A DNA stretch of 64,000 nt from Rhizoctonia solani (taxonomy: Eukaryota > Basidiomycota > Agaricomycetes > Cantharellales > Ceratobasidiaceae). The stretch spans positions 186,001 through 250,000 of the forward strand of contig NC_057383.1 of NCBI RefSeq assembly GCF_016906535.1. Reading direction: 5' to 3'. The position numbers were made by a program, and so were the translations under genes. Under the pieces are notes generated by a model. The model was given only the letters and a program-made list of their open reading frames with translations, did no database searches and had not been told where the DNA came from. This document shows, in pieces, positions 44,947-54,939 of this stretch (position 1 is the first letter of the stretch; every line of letters begins with the position of its first letter).

Positions 44947-47900
44947 TTAGTAGTTGCTGTAACTCCCCATCGTCCTATCCCTCTGAGTTTCCGTAAGGTC
45001 GTTGCCGTACTTGTTGTGGTTGTCACCAAACTCGTCAGTTGAATCCTGCCAAGAGTTGTTTTGAGGTGATTGAGGGCGGTTGTTGGGAGGGTGCGGCTCT
45101 GAGATGTACCCTGGTGCTGGTAATACCACCGTCGTTGAAGCTACCGCCCTGCGGATACTTGCGTTGGTTGTGGGTGTTGCAGGCTCCGCCAGACAAGGAG
45201 TGATCAACGCGGCACGGCATTCCTGTCCTTGCGTCCATGACAATTGTCCTGGAGCAAATGGGAGTCATGGTGGTTGTAATTAGAACGCTGCGGGCCAATC
45301 TGCAAGCAATAGTCCCAACCGCCTTGGCCCTGACGCTCATTGCGGTTGTCAAATTCTGGTATTCAAGCGCTGTGAATACAAGTTCCAGTTGGCGCGATCC
45401 TCACGGTTATCACAATAATTGTAGTTTGGCTGAATTCCGCGTGCCCCGACTGGTCATTCCAGTCCTGTGGATGTTGACGATTGCCGTTATTGCCAAATCC
45501 TTGGCTATAGCTGCCGCGCTGAGAATAAGAGTCTGGGCCTGACGTGGGTCTTGGTTTGGGTGGTACTCTCGGTTGTTGTCCTGACAAGGCAGGCTGCGCT
45601 CTGAATGACCGTTCCGGGTTTCCCAACGCTCCCGGTTGAACGTGGTCGCGGTCGTTGCTCTGTTGATGAGATCGGCTGTGCTCTGGCTTGTAGCCACGAT
45701 TGTCGTGGTTGTAGTGGCTGTTTTGCCTCTTGGGCGTATTGTTGGCAGAACCTCCATGTGACAGTAGCCTGTCCTGCTCGGCCCAATCTTCCCCATCCTG
45801 CTTGAATCCTTGGTTGACACCAATCTGTTGAGTGTTATCCATGGTGGCCTGCTCTTCTTGCCAAGCTGCAAGCCCTGTTTGCTAGGAGCGTTGCTCCGTA
45901 CATCCTTGCGGCGTAATACATTCTTATTGTCCAAAGGGATTGCCAATTTGGAGGCACTGCTGTGTTTGCTTTGCAGTGTAGTTAATAGAAACGCTCCAGT
46001 AGACTCATAGAGATACTTACAAGGCGCGTGCAAATAACTGATCTTGAATTAGTGCCCAACGTCCTGGCAACTCACCCAGAAACACCGCGTGACTTTCCAA
46101 GTGAGTGTTATAGGCCTTTTGCTGGGTCTCAAAATCAAGATTGCTCCTCACACGGACACCTGTGTCCCATTCCTCGACAAGGAATTGAATCTGAAAGCAA
46201 GTTAAGAGTCCAGAGCCAAGTGAGAGTAATTCCAGAGACTTATGATGGCGCAGCTGAAGCAAATGAGTTCCCAGGTGACTTTTTTGAAGTATTGAGGGAA
46301 CTGAGGACCGATATCCTTCTTGAACTTAAACAAATTTTCGTTCAGGAAGATTTGAAGGAGCAGGTGCTGGAAATACCCGGTCCCTGGCTCCAAATTGGGC
46401 TGAATCCACAAGATTAGCTATTGATGCGACATTTCAGCTTAAGTTACCTTCATATGCAGTGCCCCAGTTTTCAGTTGCTCGACTTCCTCCTTCACCTCGG
46501 CACGGCTCATCTGAGCATTGAAGAAAATATTTGACGTGATCCACCATGTGATCTCGAGAATGACTACGCCAGGCGCACAGGCAGTCGTCAAGCTGGGGCA
46601 GAATAAATCAATGTCATGATAACTCCTATTTGATTACTCACATTTTCCACGTGAGCCGGAGCAATTGGATAGTCATTGGGGTCAACTTCGATTCCTTTGC
46701 ATGCAGCGGTCCAAGCTTTGAGTCAACGCTGGTCAATAATTTTGATATCAGTCTCGTACATTCCCCTGCTGGCCATGATAGCAATGAACAAGCGACCCGC
46801 CCATTGTAGTACATGTTTCTCAGGCCCGTGAAAGTCTTTGAGCCGCCCACGACTGCCGCTCTGTTGGTGAGATGTTGAGAATTATTTGGCGTAGTAACTA
46901 CGGGCACCCACATACCTTGTGCGTGTCTATTGGTTTGTCTTCATCACCTTCCATCCCGCCCTCGTCCTTGTCCTGAGCTTTAAATAAGAACCAGCACAGA
47001 AGTGAGTAAGAGAAACTAAAAATATTTTGCATAGACTCACCGGGAGCTTCATTGCCTTGCAATTGTTGACTGGTATGACCATTCCCTCCCCCAACATGTT
47101 GGTTACCGCTGGCTCCCCGTTTACTCCTCTTTTGTTTGGCACTAGACCTCTTGGATTTGGAGCAAAGCAAAGCTCCGGAGCTAGAAGGGCCGCTTCTGGT
47201 CGAGTTCAACGATACATGTTGTTGTTGGTTGTGCTGAGCGGCGTTGGAGGGAATTGGCTGGGAGTTCTGCCTTGGAGGCTCTTCCCGACCCCCCAGCATT
47301 TTGTTGCGCCTTGGCTGAGCTTGGAACTGGCCATGTTGAGATGTTGGGCTGGATTGCTGTGCCGGCGCTGCTGAAGGATGCCAATACGGGAGAGAAGATC
47401 CCAAGGGCGATTAGGTGAGGTGCTTGATGGGCGGTGGAACCTGAGCCGGAAGGTCCTGAGCCGGAAGGTCCTGTGGGTCCTGTGTTGTGGTCAAAATGGT
47501 TGCAACCGGGGGAGGTGCCTGTGAGGGTGCCCAATTGGGCGGAGGGGGTTGTTGGTAGGAATGGGAGCCCGAAGGGCCAAAGGGCAGGTTGGAATTGCGG
47601 TCAGGGGGAGCGGGAGCTCCCAACTGTCCCCAAGGTTCCAACGGGTACAATGGCTGAGCTTGCGACAGTGGAAACTCTGACGGGCAAACAGGCTGCCCAG
47701 TGGTTGTGACCAGACGTGACTGCGCCGCGGCAAAGGACCCCGAAGCTACTTCGGGTGCATGAGAGTTCGGTTGTTGTATGACCAACTTGCTTGCCCTGAT
47801 TATGCAAGGTTTGAGCCTTTTGCCGCTGTGAAACACAATAAGTTGGAATCATAAATGAGACTTAAGTAGTCAATATCACTTACGTTGATTGAGATGCGCG

Positions 47901-48935
47901 TTGTGGGAGGTTCTCCAATTGCAACAGGTTGTGAGGACCATTGGGTGGCTTGGGCTTGAAGAGATTCGTAGCCGTGTTAGATTTTTGAGTCTTGTTACCT
48001 GGCGGCAGGGCTGATTCGGCTGGTGGGGTCGCTAAGCCTTCACCTTGAAACATGAAGCACCGTGAATGGACGTTAAATGAATAATAATGGGCACACATAC
48101 CGGAACGGGTTTGCGAGGAGATGGCTCATTGTTGTACTGGCCTATCTCCTCCTTGTGGATACGAGTATTGGCTGGGGCACCGAACAGCCTTCCTACAAAG
48201 ATACTTGCATCTCGTGTCTTGTCCTCAGAATGCCAGTTTCCGTCAGGGCCAAGTAGTTTTCTTCATCTTGTCATAGTCCAAATCCAGGTCAATTGGTCGA
48301 CCATTGCGCTGGACTAAAAACCAGAGTAAGCGTTGGCGCTGCCACTCCTCGAGTACAACGCCGTCATTGATGGGGTCGTTGGCTGTATCACGTGTGAGTT
48401 TCCCATCGATCAACAAGATGTTCATCAAACTTACTTGGTTTGGGTTGAGGCCCGGGGTGATCAAATTGAGCATAGGGACCCTTATCATCCTCCTCAATAG
48501 GAGTTAATAAGCGGCGACTACTTTTGGACAATATGGCCGCCGGCGTGACGGGCTCTTTTCCTTTCCCTTTCCCCTCAGACACCTTTTCAATTGTTGACGC
48601 GGACGTTTTTCTTTGTTTAAGGGGCGGGCTTGGAATCCCCGTCTTGGCCGTCGGTGGCCGTGCGCTGGGCGACAAAGGGGCATCCATTGCGGCAGCGGCC
48701 CGCTTCTTCTAGACGGTCTTCTTGCGTTCAAAGTTTTCCCGACAATCTGCAGGCTTTTTGCGGGAAGCCCCTTCATAGTTTGCTCATATATTAGCTATGA
48801 TTCCATAGTGCATATAGTTGATCCAAACTCACAATACAGTTCACCCTTCTGCAAGGGGGTCTTTGTCCGCTCACTACGCCTAAGTTGCGGTTCAGCTTCC
48901 GACTCCAAACCGTCATTGAGTTGAAAGTAACAATA
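44947..48935 (-). pseudogene. Q/N/P-rich multi-exon protein gene, frameshifted, probably transposon-associated
   Basis: Reading right to left on the minus strand: a start region with RRSERTKTPLQKGELYC (about 48850); a Lys/Ser/Pro-rich part (TAKTGIPSPPLKQRKTSAST, SKSSRRLLTPIEEDDKGPYA); DPINDGVVLEEWQRQRLLWF; Pro/Gln-rich parts; RNMYYNGRVACSLLSWPAGE (46830-46770) as the most domain-like segment; then a very Gln/Asn-rich tail (NTPKRQNSHYNHDNRGYKPE, GYISEPHPPNNRPQSPQNN) ending at 44947. The tail changes frame several times, for example near 45358 (NLYSQRLNTR to FDNRNERQGQ). I recognise no Pfam-type domain. It is head-to-head with the Plavaka transposase, so it may be the element's second gene; that is inference. 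Confidence 0.5.
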
Positions 48936-49103
48936 TGTTGCAATCGCTGAGATGGTGGTGAATTGAGACAAGTCTTTTTGAACATGGGGAAGCCGTTTTA
49001 TAGTATATTTTCCGAAACGCAAAGGAGAGGTACCAGCGGTAGAAACCACTGTCCCTGTCCAGAGTCCTTTGAGGCCAGCCAGATCTCTTTCACGACTACG
49101 ATT

Positions 49104-50567
49104 ATGCCTCACCTGCACCAAAAAAACCCCTTTCATTGTTCAAAATGTCCACGCACGTTCAAAACAAGGAATGCAATGTATATTCACTATGGAATGCAAC
49201 ATTGGAATATTATCAATGTCTACACAAGCTGCATGCCCTTACGCCGTATCAAAGCCAGTCCCCTTGCCTGTCACATCTGCGGTCATATGTTCAGGAAGAT
49301 ATCTGCGGTCAAAAAGCATATTTTGAATACCCTTGACTGCCATAAGAAGCGCGACCAGGAAATTCACAAGTTGAACCGGACAAAAGCTGTAGGAAGTGAA
49401 CCCAATACGTATGACGGTGAGTTCATTCTATGCAAACTCATTACAAATGCTCAGCTCACTTACCATATCAGAGGACAATGGACCGGATATCGATTATAAG
49501 CTGGTAGACGTTCAGGATGTGGAGATGCAGGGCGGAGGCCAATTAGGCAACCAGGTGCCAGGATCGGATGCAGCAGACCAGGTACCAGAGCAGCCAGGAT
49601 TTTGGCTCCCTGGGCCTGACAAATACAATTTTTGTATGTTTGTCCCGGAAGACAAGAGCAATGCAACTACAAGCTCAACTGGCGCCCTGCAATATGATAA
49701 GAAACTGCGCGTGTGGATTGAGGATTACCCAGTGAAGACGGTTGGGACACCTATTTGAATGGCGACAAAAGAAGAAATGTTGAAACACGTACTAGGAGTT
49801 CCAGGGGATATAGGAGAACTTGCCAACCCCAATAACTTTGAGATAGCGGAATTCTTGCTAGAGAGCCGCCTCAGTGTTAAGGAGCGGGAACAATTTCTTA
49901 GACTGAATAAGGTGCGTGTAAACATACCTTGTAGCTGATTTTTGCTTATTGATTCGCATAGATTAAGGGACAAATGCCGTGGTTGTCGAATTATAAGTTG
50001 ATGGCGGACGTGGATAAACTGCCGTGCCGTTCTGGATGGCGATTCAAAGTTTATCAGCTGGATGGCCCCAAAGGTACTGAAAAAGTAATCTTTTGGTATT
50101 GAAACACGGCGGATGTGTTCAAGGAGCTCTTTGCGATACTTGCACTGAAAGACGAGTATCATTTCCGCCCCGAGCAACATTATGCTGGTCAGAAACCAGG
50201 AAAGCACAACCGCCAATACGGAGACGCCAATGCATCGCAAGCGTGGTGGGACCTTCAGGTTAGTCCGGCCCTGATTCTGGGATAGTATTAAGACTTACCA
50301 GCTTAAAGCAAAAGTTCAAGGACAAATACGCGACCATGGGAAGATACATCATAGCGTCAGATCAGACACCCTTGACGGGATTTTGTGGGAATAAGAAGGC
50401 TCACCCGGTATACTTTACAATCGCAAACTTACCAAAACATATCCGGCGTGCTCATTCAAACCGTGCAATGGTTTTGATTGGGTATCTTCCCATACCGGAC
50501 CTTGACTGCAAACCAAATGACAACAAGGCGCGAGCCATGCAAACAAAGCTCTTCAACACATGTATGC
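49104..50567 (+). pseudogene. Plavaka-type (CACTA superfamily) transposase, 5' half, two TGA stops, cut by an LTR
   Basis: N-terminal C2H2-like zinc-finger region: FHCSKCPRTFKTRNAMYIHYG and ACHICGHMFRKISAVKKHIL (first motif at 49134, about 21 residues apart from the second). After an intron (GTGAGTTC...CAG, about 49418-49470) come WLPGPDKYNFCMF, EIAEFLLESRLSVKEREQFL, MPWLSNYKLMADVDKLP, KDEYHFRPEQHYAG, MGRYIIASDQTPLTGFCGN and VYFTIANLPKHIRRAHSNRA with MVLIGYLPIP, the conserved heart of fungal Plavaka transposases. In-frame TGA stops at 49756-49758 (TPI*MAT) and 50100-50102 (FWY*NTA) sit where the family has Arg, consistent with CGA to TGA. The frame ends after LFNTCM where an LTR begins, so the catalytic 3' half is missing. 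Confidence 0.75.
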
Positions 50568-51013
50568 TGTAAGGAGCACGTGACCCCGGGACACGGCCCC
50601 GAGGCCCCCGAACCTTACACACTATAAAGAGAAATCAAATACATAATATATTTCATACCGCAGTAACAAACAAGCCCGCAGTAGCTGCGGACGTTAATGA
50701 TAAGATATAATGAAATAAAGCCTTAGCACAAGTGCTAGGCCAAGAATTGGAATAAGACTGAATGATACCACACGCAGGTATATGCAACAGCAGAATACCC
50801 GTGTTGAAAACATATAAAAAGACCTATCAATAGTTAGCATGTAGACTCACAACTTTGTACTTTAATACTTTTAATTCAATTGACTTCGATAGCCAACTCG
50901 CTTGACTCTAAACTCTGGTTTACTATTGTCTCACTCGTATTGATTCACGCAAGGTTGTTTATTACATTTGATTACTAACATTACAGTTACCGTACGAATT
51001 CTACAACCTTACA
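50568..51013 (+). mobile_element. LTR family C, 446 bp, inserted in the Plavaka gene
   Basis: Ends TGTAAGG...CCTTACA form a perfect 7-bp inverted repeat starting TG and ending CA. A TATAAAGAG box is at about 50623 and an AATAAA at about 50714, which fits a + strand LTR. It directly follows the truncated transposase. I see no 5-bp target duplication (TATGC left, TTTTT right), so it is probably the 5' LTR of an element whose 3' part was lost, with the coding fragment at 51165 as its internal region. Confidence 0.6.
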
Positions 51014-51164
51014 TTTTTTGGCTTACGTTTGTTCAATCAATTCTCGAACCCGACGACTGATCACCGGAGGAGGAGAGATACTGTTGGACATATAATTAGT
51101 TTTGGACATTAGATAAGTACTTAAGAACACATTAGAACACTCACATTTGGAATTAGCTACCCAA

Positions 51165-51415
51165 ATGTCAAACACAGGACAAGACGGAGCTCCCACCGGG
51201 CACGCTGACAATGCGCCCTCGGTAGGACCTAGCGTTAAGCCCAGGTTGGCCTCAAGAATGAGCACGGCCTGCAAAGTCCCCCTAGAGTCAACGCCAAAGG
51301 CATCCAGAAAGGCTACAAAAGGCAAAAGCTCAGCGCATACAACGGAGAGCAAAACTAGCCGGCCGAGTTCCAGGGCGTCAGGAGCATCCTCAGTGGAACA
51401 AGGGGGAGGATACAG
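51165..51415 (+). pseudogene. Gag-like N-terminal fragment of an LTR retrotransposon
   Basis: An open frame begins MSNTGQDGAPTGHADNAPSV and is Ser/Thr/Lys-rich (SRKATKGKSSAHTTESKTSR, RPSSRASGASS), like the disordered start of Ty3/gypsy Gag proteins. It lies directly right of LTR C and is cut at 51416 by LTR B. No zinc knuckle or capsid part remains. Identification rests on position and composition only. Confidence 0.35.
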
Positions 51416-52938
51416 TGTTAAGAGTCGTGTAAGTACAGGAGTAAGAAAGAATTACTATATACAAAATGTATATGAGAATAACTAAGAACTAGTATTAAGA
51501 ATCAGAATATATGCACAGAATATATGCACAATATAGGCTAGATTATCAGGAATAACAACTCCTAACAAATAGTCTAGCAACTATGAAGTGCAGGTGGTTG
51601 GTTATGTATAGTACCTTAGACTAATGTTACTTAAGCCTAAGTGACTAGGGGTATGTATACCTAAGGTCTCTGGGATAGTACCTTAGGTAAGAGAGTTACC
51701 TGACTAATGTACAGGATTTATAGGATTTGCCTAATAAGTATAGGACTTATATATGCTTAAGTAAGACTTAAGACTTATGGGGTTTACCTAAAATATATCT
51801 AGGATTTATGAGATATTGTAGATAAAGCTATCTACAATATAAGGGGTATGGTGGATTGAAACACTATCACTCAATCACAACAATCCTTACAGTATCGTTG
51901 CACTATACTCAATGTTGAACTCAACAACTGTGACAGTCAAGGGGCACAGGGTCGCAGTAAGTACACTAATAGGTTACCCTGTGTCTGTTGGGACTGGCCT
52001 ATGGTCTTAGTGCGCCAAATAACCTCCTATGCTATTTACAGTGAGTCAATCACTAAAGTAAATGCGCAGATAAGCTGTTAAAGGCTTGTGTGTATATGTC
52101 AATATATAAGAGTGGATAAATGGATGCATTAGAAGCGTCTTCACAGGGTCCTTTTATACCCTGAGAAGGCGCACAAACAAGTATATACATGATTGATACC
52201 AAGAGGGGGTACAGGAGGTATATGTGGCAACTGAAACACTTGAGGGAGCCAATACTTTGGTACATAGTAAACAAACAACAGATCCTAATATTTGCCCCAA
52301 GGCAATGTTTGCCCCAAGGCAGTATTTACCTGTGTGGGTCCTTAGATGTCCCAAGGCTAAGTGTTTCATCCTTGGAGTAAACAGTCCCAAAGGTAGGATA
52401 CCTCTGCATTGGGTACTTACAGTAAATGGGGCATAACTCAGCCAAATGTTGTCCGTTTTGGGAGTTTGACCCAGCGTTCTGGAGCGCACAAACATGCGCA
52501 CCTAAGCGCAAGTGATTCGGCAGTGTGAGATGCCCGGGTGATGGAGAAAAGGCGCATTTAGTGCGTCGGCGCTTAAGGGCTGATTAAGCGCCGGAGCACT
52601 TGCCTATGCGACAGGGGGGACCCTGAATATTTCTGTGTGTAGCCACAAGATAGAATCTTGAATAATAAATGCTACAAACAAGAGAAATATTACTTGTTAC
52701 TGTTTATCTACTCAGCTGAATTTATATATATTTAAATGAGTGAGAAAACAGCATATATGCAAAAGGCATTGCATATTAAGGGTATTCCTGAGCTTTGTAG
52801 GTTTTGTAAAGGTCACTATTGGATAGAGGGACCTTGAAAACCTTAATTCGCATCTTTATCTCATTTATTTACTGTGAGATTACTAGTGTAATTAATAAAA
52901 TAAGTACAGATTAAAGAAGAAATGTCATATCCATAACA
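51416..52938. mobile_element. LTR family B, about 1.5 kb
   Basis: Ends TGTTAAGAG...TCCATAACA have the same TGTTA/TAACA termini as the solo LTR at 42631-43890, and an inner part (TGTCTGTTGGGACTGGCC near 51980; CAAGTATATACATGAT near 52178) resembles it. Both flanks carry G-runs: AAGGGGGAGGATACAG on the left, and on the minus strand a tract of seven G followed by ATA on the right (52939-52950). The right-hand one is what is expected of a polypurine tract before the 3' LTR of a minus-strand element lying to the right. No target-site duplication was seen. Confidence 0.6.
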
Positions 52939-53391
52939 TATCCCCCCCAATCTGGACTTATCCTATCAAGAGATGGCTTCCTAATTAAAGGTTTGATGCT
53001 AATTGATTATACCCCTTGAAATTGGAATTAAATTCCTTAATTTTATTGCTAAGTCTTAAGGTGTCGGAGCCATGGGCGCTTAAGGCTTAGTCACCCGCTC
53101 TGAGTCTTCAGTTGGTGCAGGGTATTTACTTGTTGTAATTATTACAAGGTCAAATCCGAGGCTTTTGACTTAGTTAAAAGTGCTATCAATATCTATCGAA
53201 TCGTGGCTATCGATCGATACTAAGTGTGGTGGGACGTTCACACGAATAAGGGTCGAATTCTTAGCGACGATTATTTAGACGAGTCAAAAACGATCAGATT
53301 CGCGAGTAGAGCATTAATGGTTGCAGAGTACAGGAAAGGAGGTGCTGAAAGCACGGATTGGAGGTTACAAGGCTAAAGGCGACGCTGACTA
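52939..53391. other. Non-coding interval between LTR B and the 427-aa gene
   Basis: Begins with the C7 run that reads as a polypurine tract on the minus strand. The rest (to 53391) contains the 3' flank of the minus-strand gene ending at 53392. No ORF or repeat structure was recognised. Confidence 0.5.
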
Positions 53392-54736
53392 CTAGTTAGA
53401 GGTTACAGGACGAGTTTGAATGACATGGTTAGCGTTGATTTCGATACCTCCGCCAATGTTGAAGTCCATATCTCCTTCGGTCCTTAAGTCGCGGGCGCGA
53501 ACCTCGTGCCAATGGTCTTCCCATGAAAACGGAGGCGTGTGCTGCTGTGGTACGGAGGGCCACTCAGGAGGTCCCAGGTCGGCGACGGGCTGAGGTTCTC
53601 CAGGCCATTCCCAAATAGATTTGACGAAGTCGGCGCTGAAGGACGGGGGTGCGGGATCGGCGTCCTGTACAACGGCCACTTGCGCAAGCTGCTCGGTAAG
53701 AGCGTTGACGTCAAGCTCATAGTTGCTGCTGTTGGGAGGTGCAGGGTACTCGCCTGCATTGCTTGCGGCGTGCAAGGGCTCAAACTCCGGCGCAGTGAAT
53801 GAATCGCCGTATTGCTGTCCCAGCCATTGGATTCCGTGGGACTCAGGGATGACGGGAGGCTCGATTCCCCAAGCGGCGTAGTTGAAGATCTGTTCCGCAA
53901 ATTCTTCCAACGCAGGCGGCAAAGAAACTTCAGTTGGCGGCGTAAGCGGGCCCAAGGACTCATCGTCGGCGTTGTAGTTGTTGATAGGGAATCCTGTGAC
54001 ACATATCCTTGTATATTCAGTGCACATATTAATTCTATGCCAAATTCTGCTTACCCGCATCTGATAAATTGTCTTCAGAGCTATCAATGACAGGGTGCCC
54101 GTGTAGACGACACCAGAAGCGGTGTGCTGATACGCAAGCAGGGGAACCACGAATGTACCCAACATGAGCCAGGTTGCTGTAATGGTTCTGCTTGGTAGCA
54201 TTAATAATGATGGAAAGCGCGTTGAGACAGATGACATAGAAATTGTTGTGGTGGACTTGGCGCTGTAATTCATGGAAGGTGTCAAAGGGGAAGTGGTAGA
54301 GATCGCAAGTGAAGCAGATAGGACGAGGGATGTATGGGAAGTTGATCTCTTCTAGCTTAGAGGCATAATCATAATTGCCCCAAGGATCATGGCGATTCCA
54401 TCCTGTGGGTTGAACAGCATCCCCAAAGACCTGGAGAGCATGGTAGTAGGCCCCATGGAGAGCATGGGCAAGGTCAACACCTAGGAACCACTGGGGAGGG
54501 TGATCATCAGCCATGAGGAACACCTCAACATCTGGCATAGCATGAATGCGCCGCTCCAGAGGGTCAGGATGGTTTTCTGAGTAGGGTGAAGGGTGATCAT
54601 TGTGGCGGTTAGCATAAATGTAGTATAAGTTGCGGACATGATTAGCCTCAATAATACCTGTCTCAGGGGAGAGAGGCACATCATTGCGATAGGTGGTGAA
54701 GATGGGGAAGCAGTAGAAGCTTTGAGCAAAAGACAT
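53392..54736 (-). CDS. Unrecognised 427-aa protein, intact two-exon gene inside the transposon cluster
   Basis: Exons 54736-54055 and 53993-53392, joined across a 61-nt GT-AG intron (phase 1), give 1,284 nt and 427 aa without stops. N-terminal half: globular, His/Tyr/Asn-rich, with MSFAQSFYCFPIFTTYRNDV, WFLGVDLAHALHGAYYHALQ, ICFTCDLYHFPFDTFHELQR (note the CFTC pair) and HRFWCRLHGHPVIDSSEDN. C-terminal half: acidic, Pro/Glu/Trp-rich and probably disordered (SLPPALEEFAEQIFNYAAWG, FSWEDHWHEVRARDLRT). No signal peptide or membrane segment. It has its own TATA box (54805-54811) 70 bp upstream. It sits 203 bp downstream of the chromovirus polyprotein on the same strand, where a third retroviral-type gene would be. 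I do not know the family; host gene or transposon cargo are both possible. Confidence 0.65.
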
Positions 54737-54804
54737 ATTGATAGAGTACTGAGTAGATGTATTCAGTGTGAGTGGGATGGCAATGGAGAGAGTTGAGTGA
54801 GAGC

Positions 54805-54811
54805 ATTTATA
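54805..54811 (-). promoter_or_regulatory. TATA box of the 427-aa gene
   Basis: On the minus strand the sequence reads TGTATAAATGC, about 70 bp before the ATG at 54736. A pyrimidine-rich stretch with CTCTCACTCAACTCTCTCC follows, typical of a fungal initiator region. Confidence 0.55.
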
Positions 54812-54819
54812 CAAAATTC

Positions 54820-54890
54820 ATCCTCCATAAGATAGGTTTGACTTAGTGCTTCAAACGTTGAGTATGTCGTTATTTCCTATCTTGGAGGAT
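54820..54890. repeat. Inverted repeat (hairpin) between polyprotein and 427-aa gene
   Basis: ATCCTCCATAAGATAGG (54820-54836) is matched by CCTATCTTGGAGGAT (54876-54890), leaving a loop of about 39 bases. It lies just past the polyprotein stop (54940) and just before the TATA box. It could be a terminator or processing hairpin, or mark an old insertion boundary. Confidence 0.6.
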
Positions 54891-54939
54891 ATGACCGGTT
54901 TAGTTACACCTGTGGTACATGGAAGAAGCCATGTGGAGC

